Shown here: positions 19,279-29,269 of the stretch, piece after piece
Layout of the letters: each line of letters opens with the position of its first letter
Numbering within the stretch: position 1 is the stretch's first letter
Assembly: GCF_027531815.1 (NCBI RefSeq)
Contig: NZ_JAPZSK010000006.1
Coordinates: 124,001-188,000 of the forward strand
Direction of reading: 5' to 3'
Length of the DNA stretch: 64,000 bases
DNA from: Gemmatimonas sp.
Lineage (GTDB): Bacteria > Gemmatimonadota > Gemmatimonadetes > Gemmatimonadales > Gemmatimonadaceae
The notes under the pieces: model-generated
The model's input: the letters and a program-made list of their open reading frames with translations, nothing else
What the model was told of the DNA's origin: nothing
Databases searched by the model: none
Position numbers and translations under genes: made by a program

Positions 19279-21162
19279 TCAGCGCTGACCGGAAGACCGG
19301 CGCGCAATCCACTCGGCGCACAACAGCAGCAACGCCAGCACGAACGGCCAGCCGGCGTCGGCGAGCCGCGGTGTATCGGAGCCGGCAGCGCCGGCGGTGA
19401 GCGGCCCGGCGGCCACAGCCGGAGCCTTGGGCAGCCACTCCCGCGCCGCGTTCACGATGAGCACGCTGCGCCCGCCCGCGGTTTCCACGTCGTACACCGC
19501 AGCGGGCAACGCGGGCGTGGCCGTTTCGGCTCGGGCACCGAAGCGCAGCACGAGCGAGTCCGGCGCGGCGGGGAGCAGTGACGCGCCGCGGGCGGTCAGC
19601 CGCACGATCACCACGGAATCGGCACCGCCGCGGCGCCACGATACGGCATCGCCGGCGCGGATCACCCCGGGTACCGGGCGCGCAGCACGGACATCACCGC
19701 GACCCGCCGAAGCCCAGTCGAAGATGGCCCCCCAGAGCGCCGTAAAGGCCTCACGGCTGCGGCCACCGCGCAGTGCCCACCCGGCGTATCCCGAGCCGGA
19801 AACGACTACCGTGCGCATGCCGCCGGCCGACCGTGTGGATATGGCCGGTTGTGCCTCGCCTCGCTTGCTCAGGCGCACCGTGAGCACGGTCTCGTCTCCG
19901 CGCGCAGCCCCGGCGAGGGTCACCGGCGGGAGCGAGTCGAAGGGCAAGGCCGCCAGTGCGGCCATGAGCGGTGAGGCCGGGGCCGCCGCCGCATACCACT
20001 CGGGGGTGCGTGTGAGTTCGCCGGCGCGCGCGATCTGGGTGGGCGGTGCGGGGAGCCACAGCACACGTGAGGCCGTGGCGGCACCGGCGACGGGACGCCA
20101 CGCGGTATCGCCGTGCACGATCAGCATCCCCGCGGTGGCAGCGCGCGCCTTGACCTCCGCCTCGGTAATGGGCGCCAACGCCCCCTCGACGCGCCAGACA
20201 TTGGGGGCCAGCCGCAAGTAGGCGCGGGTGGGCACGTCGAGTGCACCACGCAGCACGGTGAGCGCTTCGCGCACATCGATATCGGGGGCGGTAGACACGA
20301 AGACGGCCGACGGCCGATCGCCCACTTCCATGGCCACGGCGAGCGTGTCATTGCGCCCTTCCGCGTCACCCGTGGACTCGACGATCGCCTGCACAACGGC
20401 CACGCGATCGCCGCGCGCAACGACCAGCGGGACGGTAAGGCGCGTGCTGGCAAACGGGGCCAACGGCGGCAGCGGGGAGGAAGCGGCTTCGCTGCCGTCC
20501 ATGCGCAATCGCAGCATCCCCTCGGCCGTGGCCACGCCGCCCGCGACCACCGTGATGGCCGCCGAGACGGTATCGCCACCCGTTACCGAGTACGGCACGA
20601 CGAGTTCCGCCACGGCCACATCGCGGCGCGGCGGCGTAGTGAGGCGCACCACCCGCGACCCCGGCGGCGCTTCGCGGAGCGCGTCGGCATCGTCGACTTC
20701 CCCATCGGTCACCAGGACGAGACTGCGCCCAAGTGATGCCGCCCGGTCGACGGCCGGTCGCGTACGGGACGCGCCGTCACGTGGTGTCGTGGCGGCGACC
20801 TCGTTGGCCGTGGCGTCGCGCAGCGAGTCCCCCACCAGCACGAGTGCGGCGTCGGTTGGCAGCGCGCGCAGCGCACTGTCTGCCACGGCCTGGCGCCAGC
20901 GCTGCACGAAGGTGCTTTCGTCACCCACGGCACGTCGCCACGACGCGGACACGTCGAGGGCAACGAGTGGTGCACGGGGAACGGTGCGCCCCATGGGGGC
21001 GCCAACGAGCAGCGCCGCCACCAGTGCCACGGCCGCGGCGCGCAGGGCGGCCAGCGCCCAGTGGCGTGCCGTGCCGTACGTGCGGCCGGCGCGCAGCGGC
21101 AGCCCGTACGCGAGCCAGGCCGCCAGCAGACCAAGCGCAATGGCTACGACCCAGCGAATCAC
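19279..21162 (-). CDS. Membrane protein with vWA-like domain
   Basis: A 627-residue membrane-anchored protein. Two N-terminal helices (about 4-20 and 37-57) are followed by LVALDVSASW, a DxSxS MIDAS-like motif, and a domain with LVLVTDGEVDDA, as in von Willebrand A folds. A long periplasmic-type region rich in Ala, Arg and Val follows. A final helix (LADAGWPFVLALLLLCAEW) with a basic tail ends the protein. The layout recalls Bat-type or DUF4159-like membrane proteins of unknown biochemical role. It lies after the M23 peptidase gene, with a hairpin between, and before ftsY. No enzyme motif is seen. Confidence 0.65.
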   Translation of the reverse strand: MIRWVVAIALGLLAAWLAYGLPLRAGRTYGTARHWALAALRAAAVALVAALLVGAPMGRTVPRAPLVALDVSASWRRAVGDESTFVQRWRQAVADSALRALPTDAALVLVGDSLRDATANEVAATTPRDGASRTRPAVDRAASLGRSLVLVTDGEVDDADALREAPPGSRVVRLTTPPRRDVAVAELVVPYSVTGGDTVSAAITVVAGGVATAEGMLRLRMDGSEAASSPLPPLAPFASTRLTVPLVVARGDRVAVVQAIVESTGDAEGRNDTLAVAMEVGDRPSAVFVSTAPDIDVREALTVLRGALDVPTRAYLRLAPNVWRVEGALAPITEAEVKARAATAGMLIVHGDTAWRPVAGAATASRVLWLPAPPTQIARAGELTRTPEWYAAAAPASPLMAALAALPFDSLPPVTLAGAARGDETVLTVRLSKRGEAQPAISTRSAGGMRTVVVSGSGYAGWALRGGRSREAFTALWGAIFDWASAGRGDVRAARPVPGVIRAGDAVSWRRGGADSVVIVRLTARGASLLPAAPDSLVLRFGARAETATPALPAAVYDVETAGGRSVLIVNAAREWLPKAPAVAAGPLTAGAAGSDTPRLADAGWPFVLALLLLCAEWIARRSSGQR

Positions 21163-21213
21163 AGAACGAAGCTCATGGGGGAGTCAGGCGGGGCATGCGG
21201 CGAAGAATGGGCA

Positions 21214-21245
21214 CGGGGCAGAAGAATCGCGATTCCTCTGCCCCG
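21214..21245 (-). terminator. Hairpin after the M23 peptidase gene
   Basis: The arms cggggcagaagaat (21214-21227) and attcctctgccccg (21232-21245) pair over 14 bases with one G-U-type mismatch around a 4-base cgcg loop. It lies 75 bases downstream of the peptidase stop at 21320. No strong T-run follows on the minus strand, so it may be a leaky terminator or an RNA-stabilising hairpin ahead of the vWA gene. Confidence 0.55.
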
Positions 21246-21319
21246 CATGCTGGTTCGGTCGTTCGGCGGCGACGACGTGGTACACGAGATACGCCGTGTC
21301 TCGTCGTTCTGCTCGGTGG

Positions 21320-22591
21320 TCAGTCGCCGTTGGGGCGCGTGGAGACGGGACGCACAGCCAGCCGTGGCGTTGGATTCGCCAGCTCGGCGAAAAGCCGCGC
21401 TTTGAGCTCCTCGAAGGCGCGTCGCTGTGTTGCCGCAAGCGGCTCACCGCTCTGATTCTTGAGCGCGACACGCGGGTCGCGATGCACCCCGTTGACCAGG
21501 ACCTCGAAGTGGAGATGCGGCGCCGTGGAGAGACCGGTGCTCCCCACCTGCCCGATGGTCTGGGCGATGCTGACCGACTGTCCGGAGCGGACGTTGATGG
21601 CCCTCAGATGGCCGTACCGGGTGACGAATCCGTTGGTGTGCCGGATTTCGATGGTCTTGCCGTAGCCACCCTTCCAGCCGGCAAAGAGCACGCGGCCATT
21701 GCCGAGCGCGCGCACCGGGGTGCCCGCGGCGGCGGCGTAGTCCATGCCCTGGTGCCGACGGAGCGTACCAAGAATGGGATGACGACGCAGGCCGAACACG
21801 CTGGAGATGCGGCGGAAGGCCAACGGCGCGCGCAGGAACGCCGCACGCATTGCCTTCCCTTCCCCGTCGAAATACGCCGGCCGATTCCCCTGCGTGAAGC
21901 GCATGGTTTCCACCGGCTTGCCGTCGACGGTAATGCGGGCTGCGATGATGTCTCCCGGCCGCACGAGGCCGTTCTCGGCGGTCTGTCGCTCGACGAGCAC
22001 GCGGACGGAGTCGTTCTTCTGCAGGTCGCGGCTGAGGTCGACGCGATATTCGAGGATATCGGCCAAGGCGTAGGCCAACTCGGTGCGCTGCCGTTCCGGA
22101 AACGCCTGAGCGCCATCGGCCAAGGCGCCGGTGAGCGTGGAGGTGACCACCCCACCTACCACGACGGTATCGGTGGTCCACTGGAGCGTTTCCTCGCGCT
22201 CCACCCAGGGCTGACCGAAGAGGCGCGTAAAGCGGACGGCGCGATCAACGGCCAACTGCAGGACCACTTCGGACGCCCCCGAATCGGGGTCGACCTTGGT
22301 GGTGATGGTGGTGCCGGCGCGAACTTTTCGCGGGTCGAGTGCCGAGGCTACGCGGAGCGCCTCGGCGGCCTCTTCGGGTGCGAGGCCCGCACGCTCGAGG
22401 GCGACGGTGAGTGGTTCACCACGCCGGATGGTGTCGACCTTGAGCCGCCAGCGGGCGGCAACGGAAACGCGAGGCCCCGCCGCCAGAACACTGGCCGCGG
22501 GGCGCTCCTGAACAGGACGTCCCAGCGCGATGACAGCCGCTCCGATGCCCAGGCAACCGGCGGCGACGAGCAGCGTTCGCGTGGTGGTCAA
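21320..22591 (-). CDS. M23 (LytM/MepM-like) peptidoglycan endopeptidase
   Basis: A 423-residue secreted or membrane-anchored protein. An N-terminal helix (about 6-23) leads into an OapA/LysM-like module ([18 protein letters not shown]), a connecting beta domain and a C-terminal peptidase M23 domain. Zinc-site elements are RHQGMDYA (HxxxD) and HLHFEV near the end, with GYGHLRAI-like (RYGHLRAI) between, so it looks catalytically complete. The start is TTG at 22591, overlapping the ftsZ stop as TTGA. Direct coupling to ftsZ suggests septal wall cleavage or an activator role in division (inference). Confidence 0.88.
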   Translation of the reverse strand: MTTTRTLLVAAGCLGIGAAVIALGRPVQERPAASVLAAGPRVSVAARWRLKVDTIRRGEPLTVALERAGLAPEEAAEALRVASALDPRKVRAGTTITTKVDPDSGASEVVLQLAVDRAVRFTRLFGQPWVEREETLQWTTDTVVVGGVVTSTLTGALADGAQAFPERQRTELAYALADILEYRVDLSRDLQKNDSVRVLVERQTAENGLVRPGDIIAARITVDGKPVETMRFTQGNRPAYFDGEGKAMRAAFLRAPLAFRRISSVFGLRRHPILGTLRRHQGMDYAAAAGTPVRALGNGRVLFAGWKGGYGKTIEIRHTNGFVTRYGHLRAINVRSGQSVSIAQTIGQVGSTGLSTAPHLHFEVLVNGVHRDPRVALKNQSGEPLAATQRRAFEELKARLFAELANPTPRLAVRPVSTRPNGD

Positions 22592-23835
22592 TCCATCTGT
22601 CTCCGAATGAACGTCGGGATTTCCATATCGTCGAGATCAGCACTCGGCGATGCGGACGCAGGCGGCACTCGCGGCGGGCGAGGGACAGCCCCTTCCCACG
22701 CAGGACGCGCGGGGGGCACCGCAGGTCTCGCCGGCGGCCGGGTCCCGGACGGGAACGGCAAAACGGAGGGCGCCTTGGCGGCAACGGGCTGAACGTCGGA
22801 ATGTGCAGCAGCAGGCTGGCGAGCGGAAGGGCTGAACGCGCTGGTCGCGGTGGCGGCCGGCTGGGCGCCCTGCAGGTACCGGTCGAACCCGGTGGCGATG
22901 ACCGTGACGCGGATCTCCCCCATCATGGCGGGCTCATGCACAGCGCCAAAGATGATTTCGGCATCATCGCCGACCGCATCGTGCACGATGTCGTTGATCT
23001 GGTGCACTTCGCCAAGGGTGAGGTCCTCACCGCCGGTGATGTTGACGAGGACGCCCGTGGCGCCGGAGATGGAGACGTTGTCGAGCAGCGGCGAGGCAAT
23101 GGCCTGCTGCGCCGCCTCGACCGCGCGGTTCTCGCCGCGACCGATGCCGGTACCCATGAGCGCCGATCCGCCGTTCTGCATGACGGTGCGCACGTCGGCG
23201 AAGTCGACGTTCACCATGCCCGTTTCGCTGATGAGCACCGAGATGCCCTGCGTGGCGTGCAGCAGGACTTCGTCGGCCTTCTTGAGCGCCTCGTGGAAGG
23301 GAATGCCCTTGCCCACGACGGCGAGCAGGCGCTCGTTGGGCACGATGATCATCGTGTCCACGTGCTTGCGCATTTCGGCGATCCCCTCTTCGGCCTGGCG
23401 CATGCGCTTGCGCCCCTCGAAGAGGAACGGGCGGGTGACGATGCCGACCGTGAGCGCCCCGGCCTCACGGGCCAGTTGGCAGACGACCGGGGCCGCGCCG
23501 GTGCCGGTACCGCCGCCCATGCCGCAGGTGATGAACACCAGATCGGCATTGCCGAGGACGCGCTTGCAGTCTTCGCGGTTCTCTTCGATGGCCTGCCGAC
23601 CGATCTCCGGCCGCGCCCCCGCGCCAAGACCGCGCGTGAGCTTCTTGCCGATCTGGATCTTGACGTCAGCCTTGGAGTTCGTGAGCGCCTGGGCGTCGGT
23701 ATTGACCGAGATGAACTCGACCCCCTCGAGGTGCTCCTCGATCATGCGGTTCACGGCGTTGCCGCCACCGCCTCCAACACCCACCACCTTCATGCGGGCG
23801 TTCTGGGAAGCGCTCTCTTCGAACTCGAAGGTCAT
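22588..23835 (-). CDS. ftsZ: Cell division protein FtsZ
   Basis: Tubulin-like GTPase that forms the division ring. The product is 415 residues from the ATG at 23835, which has GGAG 9 bases upstream; an ATG at 23850 is an alternative. The GTP loop GGGGGNAVN is near the N-terminus, the signature [11 protein letters not shown] near residue 108 and the catalytic T7 loop [11 protein letters not shown] near 208. A variable Pro/Ala linker of about 70 residues ends in the conserved C-terminal peptide [12 protein letters not shown], which binds FtsA and other partners. It is separated from ftsA by a peptidase gene and has its own promoter. Confidence 0.97.
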   Translation of the reverse strand: MTFEFEESASQNARMKVVGVGGGGGNAVNRMIEEHLEGVEFISVNTDAQALTNSKADVKIQIGKKLTRGLGAGARPEIGRQAIEENREDCKRVLGNADLVFITCGMGGGTGTGAAPVVCQLAREAGALTVGIVTRPFLFEGRKRMRQAEEGIAEMRKHVDTMIIVPNERLLAVVGKGIPFHEALKKADEVLLHATQGISVLISETGMVNVDFADVRTVMQNGGSALMGTGIGRGENRAVEAAQQAIASPLLDNVSISGATGVLVNITGGEDLTLGEVHQINDIVHDAVGDDAEIIFGAVHEPAMMGEIRVTVIATGFDRYLQGAQPAATATSAFSPSARQPAAAHSDVQPVAAKAPSVLPFPSGTRPPARPAVPPARPAWEGAVPRPPRVPPASASPSADLDDMEIPTFIRRQMD

Positions 23836-24012
23836 GCGGGGGAGCTCCATACGGGGCTTGGCGGGCACGGGGTGGAGGTCGGGAACGAGCCGGCGGTGGG
23901 GAGCCGGGCGTTCGTCGGGTCGGGTGCGGCGAGCTCCACCGGCTTCGGTGGACCGCGCTTCCGACCCGTGTGCAAATGTGGACGAAGCGATTGGAGGTGC
24001 GACAACTCCCCT

Positions 24013-24040
24013 AGAATACACGTTCGATTCTGCCGCGCAA
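24013..24040 (-). promoter_or_regulatory. Predicted sigma70-type promoter of ftsZ
   Basis: On the minus strand TTGCGC (24040-24035) and TATTCT (24018-24013) are separated by 16 bases; reading the -35 as CTTGCG gives 17. The A/T-richer local composition contrasts with the surroundings. The same TATTCT -10 occurs before alr. The predicted start near 24006 leaves a leader of about 170 bases. Confidence 0.5.
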
Positions 24041-24239
24041 GCACTGGATTTTGTTGAAGTTGGCGCTTTTTGATCGCCCCCGTGCGTGTCACAAATCGGG
24101 CCGGCCTTTATCCACAACCACCAATACCAAGACGGTTCGTGACCTTTCGCCGAGGCCTCGCCGTGTGGGCTTCGCAGGCGCGTGATATCGCCGCTCTGGA
24201 ATGGGCGAACAGCCAGAGGTGCGCCCCCCGGAACCGCAA

Positions 24240-24291
24240 AACCCGAACGCGCCCCCCGAACCTGTCCAGTTCCGGGGTCTGCGTTCGGGTT
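24240..24291 (-). terminator. Intrinsic terminator after the M14 peptidase gene
   Basis: A perfect 11-bp stem, aacccgaacgc (24240-24250) with gcgttcgggtt (24281-24291), encloses a smaller imperfect CG-rich stem. On the minus strand the stem is followed at once by TTTTGCGG-type sequence. It begins 23 bases after the M14 stop, so it should end the dcw transcript before ftsZ. Confidence 0.7.
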
Positions 24292-24313
24292 CCGAGCGAC
24301 GGCGTCCCGAGAC

Positions 24314-27193
24314 TCAGGGCTTCGGCGACTCGATCACGTCGTTCCAGTTGATCAGGCTGTTGAAGACCATGCCGAACTCGCCGTGGTTCTGCCAACGGTA
24401 AATCGGGTTGTTCGCGAACAGGATGACTCGCCCCCGTCCCTTTACGGCCTGCGGGATGTCCACGGCGAACGGACGGTTCCGCAGTGAGTCGGCCCCGGTC
24501 ATGAGCCCGGACAGCACCGCCTTGTCGCCACCGACATAGCGGGCCAGCACGTTCCCCTCGTCGGCAATGCCCACCGTGAACGGCGTCCCGCCCACGTACT
24601 TCACGGGAATGGTCGTCGTACCGACCCCGTAGAACACCGGATGCGCGGGGCGCGAGATGGTGGCCTCCACCAACGGGCGCTGCGCCGTGAGCCCCGGTAC
24701 CGGACGCTTGTCCACGGTACGCGCCCACCCGAACTCGATGGGCAGCCGTGCGCTCTCCCCAATGGCGATGAGCGTGCCTCCCGCCTCGAGGAACGCCGCG
24801 ATGGCGTCGACGCCCGCCTGCCCGAAGCCACCGGTGATGTCATCCGTTTCGCCATACATGCCAAGGAACTTGTACGTGGGATCCTTTCTGTACGGCACCG
24901 GGCGGGTCGCGGCTGCCTGCATCACGGTGTTCTTCGACAGGTTCTGCTCGGCCACAAGAATCACATCGTAGTCGCGGCGCAGATTGCCCTGACGCACCCG
25001 CTCCTTGTAGATGAGATCGAAGGGCACCTTGAACTCATCGAAGGTGAGCCGGTACCAGCCCAGGTTCTGCGTGCCACTCCACTGCGAGTAGATCGCCACG
25101 CGTGGTACGTCGGCATCGTGCGAGCGCACTGTCGGCGGCGAGGGGAGATAGCGTGCCGTGAGTCCGAGCGAGTCGACCAGCGTGCGGACCGCATTCGCAT
25201 GCCTCGACTCGATGAGGAATGAGCCGGCCGGATACGTGGTGTCGCCGGCGGCGAACGACGCCTCGGCCACCTTCATGGGAATGCGGCGCAGGAGGTACCG
25301 GAAGGTGACCATGTGGTTGCTGCCCAGGTGCGCCACGGCGATGGTGTTGCCCCCGCTGCCGGAGAGTGTGCCCTTCGGAACGACCCTGTCGACGTTCGTC
25401 ACCGGCGCGTTGAGGATGCCGGTGTCGGCCACCGCCACCACGTCCACGCCCATGGCGAAGCCCATGCTCCAGCCGCTGTCGTCGTAGGTGCTGAGTCGCG
25501 CGTCGGGGTAGTCCTGCCGCTCCAGCAGATTCTTGGCCAGGCGTCCATACGGCTGGTCGCGCTTGATGATGTACGAGCCGGCGGGATAGGTGGTGTTCCC
25601 TACCTTCACCGGCGCGGTGGCTTGACCGATCTCGATGCGCTGCACGCGCAGCAGATTCACCATCTCGGCCACACGCGTCATGTCGCGCTGCTTCGGAATG
25701 ATGAACGCGTGCGGGGCACGCGCCCGGCCATCCGCGATGCTGTTACGCGTCTTCGTGTAGAAGTTCTCGAGCACCGTTTGCGGGAACATGCTCGCGAGCT
25801 GCAAGGCGGAGATCACCCCCGTCTGCATGTAGTTGGCATTCGAGCGGCGTGTGAACGTGGCCACGTCGTTGAAACCGATGGGAATGCCCCGATACCATTC
25901 GCGATCCTGTCCGCCGCCACGGCCAGTGGGCACCGGGCCCGTACCGCGCGCGCCACCACCCGTCGCCGCGGCGGCCGGCGTTTCCCCACGACGCGCAGCC
26001 GCCATGGCCGCACTGTCGAGATCACGCCCCGACTGCGTCTCGTACATCTTCATGAGCCCATTGTGGTTGTAGGCCACAGAGCCGAGATAGCCGGGCGACC
26101 AGCCGTCCATGAAGGCGTGGGTGTACACGCCAGGCATCCCCCACTTCGTCATTTGCGCGAGCTCCCAGTTGCCGAACCATGGCAGCTCCGCGAAGAGAAT
26201 GGGATCGAGATTGGGGTTCTGCGGCGGCCCACCCGTGTAGGTGTACAGCAGCGGCAACGACTCGTGCAGGTCGTGCATGATGGGCGGGAAGGCCGTGAAG
26301 TACCAATCCACGATCGCGCGCATCTGCACCAGCTTGATGTTGATGTCGCGATTGTTGTCGTGGTACACATACTTGCCCCAATAGGGGAGCGGCCCGCCGA
26401 AGGCGGCCGGAGCCGCCGGCGCACTGGTGGTGGGACGCCGCGCGGAATCACTCGACGCGGCGGCGCCGGCCGCCGGTACCGATGCGACAGGCCGCGCCAT
26501 GGACTGGTTGCGCAGGAACCAGTCCACGTTGCGATCGCGCCCGTCGGCATCGGCCGCCGGCGTGATCGACACGTACAGCTGTTCGCGAATCTGACTGATG
26601 ATGGGCGACGTTTCGGCCGTCAGTCGATACGCCAACTCCATGAGCGTTTCCGACGGGCCCGTTTCGCCGGAGTGCAGGCCACCCATGAGGTGATAGTGCG
26701 GCTTGGTCTGCGCCAGCAGCGTCTTCACCTGCGCGTCGGTCATGCCGCGCGGATCGGCGATGCGCGCAAGGTTCTTTCGGTTCTCGGCGAGCTGCTGCAT
26801 GTTCGCGTCGCTCGAGATCCAGACCACCACCAACTCGCGCCCTTCGTCGGAGCGGCCGATGGTTTCGACCTTCACGCGTGGCGAGGCTTTCTCGAGCGCG
26901 CGGTAGTAGGCGAGCTGCTTCTCGTAGTGGGTGAGAATGCGTGGGGCACCCACGTGGTAGCCGAGCACGTCGCGCGGGGTAGGAATGCCCGGCGCCAGCG
27001 GGAGGTGGTCAACGAGCGGGCTCGAATGACGCGGGTTGGCGAGCCACTCTCGCACGCTCTGCTCGTAGGTGGGATCCTGCTTCTGGTTCGGATCGCGCGT
27101 ATCGAGCGAGCGTTGCTGTGCCGTCACGGCGAGGGGCGCCGCCAGCAGGAGGCCCGCCGCACAGCGGCGGAGCGTCGAAACGATGAGGGTCAC
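24314..27193 (-). CDS. Secreted M14-family zinc carboxypeptidase-like protein
   Basis: A 959-residue exported protein. A signal peptide (residues 1-25, ending AVTAQ) precedes an M14 domain with the zinc motif [12 protein letters not shown] (HxxE, near 175) and a later [12 protein letters not shown] that can give the third His. The remaining 500 or so residues include Ala/Gly-rich linkers and a C-terminal part with a class I glutamine-amidotransferase-like look ([18 protein letters not shown]). The start is GTG at 27193, with no visible ribosome site. It sits 59 bases after ftsA and is followed by a terminator, so it is probably read with the dcw operon. The target could be peptide or peptidoglycan stem; this is not decided by the sequence. 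Confidence 0.82.
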   Translation of the reverse strand: MTLIVSTLRRCAAGLLLAAPLAVTAQQRSLDTRDPNQKQDPTYEQSVREWLANPRHSSPLVDHLPLAPGIPTPRDVLGYHVGAPRILTHYEKQLAYYRALEKASPRVKVETIGRSDEGRELVVVWISSDANMQQLAENRKNLARIADPRGMTDAQVKTLLAQTKPHYHLMGGLHSGETGPSETLMELAYRLTAETSPIISQIREQLYVSITPAADADGRDRNVDWFLRNQSMARPVASVPAAGAAASSDSARRPTTSAPAAPAAFGGPLPYWGKYVYHDNNRDINIKLVQMRAIVDWYFTAFPPIMHDLHESLPLLYTYTGGPPQNPNLDPILFAELPWFGNWELAQMTKWGMPGVYTHAFMDGWSPGYLGSVAYNHNGLMKMYETQSGRDLDSAAMAAARRGETPAAAATGGGARGTGPVPTGRGGGQDREWYRGIPIGFNDVATFTRRSNANYMQTGVISALQLASMFPQTVLENFYTKTRNSIADGRARAPHAFIIPKQRDMTRVAEMVNLLRVQRIEIGQATAPVKVGNTTYPAGSYIIKRDQPYGRLAKNLLERQDYPDARLSTYDDSGWSMGFAMGVDVVAVADTGILNAPVTNVDRVVPKGTLSGSGGNTIAVAHLGSNHMVTFRYLLRRIPMKVAEASFAAGDTTYPAGSFLIESRHANAVRTLVDSLGLTARYLPSPPTVRSHDADVPRVAIYSQWSGTQNLGWYRLTFDEFKVPFDLIYKERVRQGNLRRDYDVILVAEQNLSKNTVMQAAATRPVPYRKDPTYKFLGMYGETDDITGGFGQAGVDAIAAFLEAGGTLIAIGESARLPIEFGWARTVDKRPVPGLTAQRPLVEATISRPAHPVFYGVGTTTIPVKYVGGTPFTVGIADEGNVLARYVGGDKAVLSGLMTGADSLRNRPFAVDIPQAVKGRGRVILFANNPIYRWQNHGEFGMVFNSLINWNDVIESPKP

Positions 27194-27252
27194 GGGAGGA
27201 GTGGAAGGAGGGAAACCATCGCCTCCACTCTACGCGTGGGCGCGTCGCCCCG

Positions 27253-28506
27253 TTAGAAGAAGTCCTGCAGCCACGTTTTCACACGCGTGGCCAGCTTGTC
27301 CACGCCACCACCGCTGAGGGACGGCCGACGGGACACGACGCCGCCCAGCGCGGCGCGATGCGCGCCGTAGAGTGCCAGCCCGGTCACGGTGGAAAAGCGG
27401 GGGTCGGCCACATGCTCCACGAGGCCGTCCAGCTTGGCCCCCGGCATTCCCACCCGTACCCCCAGGCCAAAGACATCGGCGGCGAGTTCCGTGATGCCCT
27501 CGAGCGACGATCCGCCTCCCGTGAGCACGATGCCGGCGTTGAGCTTGCCCTGATAGCCCGCCTGCTGCACCTCTCGCACGACCTTGTCGAAGATCTCATC
27601 CATCCGCTGATGGATGATGTGCGTCATGAGTTCGCGTGAGATGTGCCGCTCGCCGTGTGTACCGGAGGGCGGCATGGCAATGACCTGCTCGGGGTCAATG
27701 AGCGGTTCATAGGCGCAGCCGTACGCTTCCTTGAGCTGCTCGGCGTCGTGCTGCGTGATGCCGAGCCCCTGCACCAGGTCGCTGGTGACATTGTTGCCGC
27801 CGTAGGGGATCGTGCCCAGATGCCGGATCTTGCCCTCGTGGAAGATGGCGAGATCGGTGGTGCCAGCGCCGAGCTCGACGAGCACGACCCCCAGCTCCTT
27901 CTCCTCTTCGGTGAGCACGGCCAGCGCGCTCGCGAGCGGTTCCAGCACGAGTTCGCGCGACTTGTACCCGGCCCGCTCGATAGCCTTGCGGAGGTTCATC
28001 GCCGGCGCGCTGCCGATGGTGACGAGATACATCTCGGTCTCGAGGCGCGTACCGATCATGCCCACGGGATCGCGAATGCCGTCGGCCTTGTCCACCCGGT
28101 ATTCCTGCGGAATGGCGTGCAGCAGCTCGCGGTCCTGCGGAATGGCCATGGCGCGCGCCACTTCGTTCACGCGGTCCACATCGGCGCGCGTGATCTCGTC
28201 GCCGCTGATGGCAACGACACCCGTGGAGCACATGGCGCGCACATGCTCCCCGGCAATGCCCACGTAGAGTCCGTCGGGCTGTACGCCCGCCACACGTGAC
28301 GCCTCTTCGACGGCGGCCCGGATGCTGCGGGTGGCCTCCTCGATATCGCTGACCACCCCGCGACGCAGCCCCATTGTGCGGGTGCTCCCCACTCCCAGCA
28401 CCTTGAGCCGCGGAGCACGCGGCAGGTCACCGTGCACCGCCGCCACGATGGCAGTGGTGTGGGCGGTGCCAATATCGAGGGCGGCAACGATGGATTCGGA
28501 CGTCAT
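27253..28506 (-). CDS. ftsA: Cell division protein FtsA
   Basis: Actin-like ATPase that tethers FtsZ to the membrane and recruits later division proteins. It is 417 residues with the ATPase blocks ALDIGTAHTTAIV near the N-terminus, VLVELGAGTTDLAIF near the middle (phosphate 2) and IVLTGGGSSLEGI (adenosine loop). The C-terminal VDKLATRVKTWLQDFF is an amphipathic membrane-targeting helix. The ATG at 28506 overlaps the ftsQ stop as ATGA. FtsZ, its usual direct neighbour, is displaced by the M14 peptidase gene. Confidence 0.97.
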   Translation of the reverse strand: MTSESIVAALDIGTAHTTAIVAAVHGDLPRAPRLKVLGVGSTRTMGLRRGVVSDIEEATRSIRAAVEEASRVAGVQPDGLYVGIAGEHVRAMCSTGVVAISGDEITRADVDRVNEVARAMAIPQDRELLHAIPQEYRVDKADGIRDPVGMIGTRLETEMYLVTIGSAPAMNLRKAIERAGYKSRELVLEPLASALAVLTEEEKELGVVLVELGAGTTDLAIFHEGKIRHLGTIPYGGNNVTSDLVQGLGITQHDAEQLKEAYGCAYEPLIDPEQVIAMPPSGTHGERHISRELMTHIIHQRMDEIFDKVVREVQQAGYQGKLNAGIVLTGGGSSLEGITELAADVFGLGVRVGMPGAKLDGLVEHVADPRFSTVTGLALYGAHRAALGGVVSRRPSLSGGGVDKLATRVKTWLQDFF

Positions 28507-29267
28507 GGCTGTCTTGCGATCACCTGGTTACGGAAGCGCAGGTCGAGCTCCACGGCGCGCAGGCGGTTGCGCGCGAGGTCGGCTTCCACCGGTAATATGT
28601 CCTTGAACCGGTCCACGGTCACCTCGGGGGTGGTTCGCACCGTCACCTCACCGAGCTTGACCTGAAATTCGTCGGGCGCTCCGCGCGTGTGGACCCGCTC
28701 GGCGCGCTCCACTCGGCCATACAGCGCCGGCTCGTTGGCCCGAAGCCCGTCGAGCAGGTGCATGAGTGCACTGTCCGCGGTAGCCGAGAGCGGGACGTCC
28801 ATGGGCACCCGGGTGGGATCGATGGGGAGCCGATGGCCGGCGCCGTCGACCGGGTCGAGGCGTCCGTCCTTGCGCCGCACCAGTGCCACCGGCTCCCGCT
28901 CCACCACCTGGACGAGGATCGTTCCCGGCAGCTGACGCTCCACCTGCGCACGCGCCACCAGCGGATGAGCTTCAAGCCGCTCGGCCAGCGGCGCGAGTTC
29001 CTGCCACACCGATTGCAGGGTATCCACCTTGAGCAGCGCCAGCGCCTCGCCACGCGGGGTATAGCGCATGCCCTCGAACACCACGCGACGCACGTGGAAG
29101 AAGTCGAGCCGTGCAAGCGCGCGCGGCCCCCACCACGGGCTGGCCAGGGTTGCCCCAACGGCGCAGGCGATGAGGGTGACGCGCACGATCCGTTGCCAGC
29201 GCGGCGGTTCGCCGGCACCGGAACGGTTCGGGGCACTCACCCCCGTGTCGAGGCTGCCAGCCGCCAT
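28503..29267 (-). CDS. ftsQ: Cell division protein FtsQ/DivIB
   Basis: Bitopic protein of the FtsQLB complex. It has 254 residues: a cytoplasmic tail of about 27, one membrane helix (RVTLIACAVGATLASPWWG), a POTRA domain (FFHVRRVVFEGMRYTPRGE to QLPGTILVQVVEREPVAL) and a C-terminal beta domain ending VELDLRFRNQVIARQ. Order and size match the family. It follows murC by 2 bases and overlaps ftsA. Confidence 0.93.
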   Translation of the reverse strand: MAAGSLDTGVSAPNRSGAGEPPRWQRIVRVTLIACAVGATLASPWWGPRALARLDFFHVRRVVFEGMRYTPRGEALALLKVDTLQSVWQELAPLAERLEAHPLVARAQVERQLPGTILVQVVEREPVALVRRKDGRLDPVDGAGHRLPIDPTRVPMDVPLSATADSALMHLLDGLRANEPALYGRVERAERVHTRGAPDEFQVKLGEVTVRTTPEVTVDRFKDILPVEADLARNRLRAVELDLRFRNQVIARQP

Positions 29268-29269
29268 GG

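Larger units (their letters stand above)
23836..24313. other. 478-base non-coding region upstream of ftsZ
   Basis: No convincing gene is present; the open frame leading into ftsZ has low-complexity translation. It contains a terminator-type hairpin for the upstream M14 gene (24240-24291), about 200 bases without recognisable elements, a sigma70-like promoter (24013-24040) and a leader of about 170 bases before the ftsZ start. Confidence 0.7.

Noticed and set aside
20228-22792. Plus-strand open frame of 854 codons
   Set aside because: Opposite the vWA membrane protein and M23 peptidase genes; Ser/Thr/Arg-rich translation with no recognisable domain.
25313-27256. Plus-strand open frame of 647 codons
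   Set aside because: Antisense to the M14 peptidase, whose signal peptide and zinc motif are clear.
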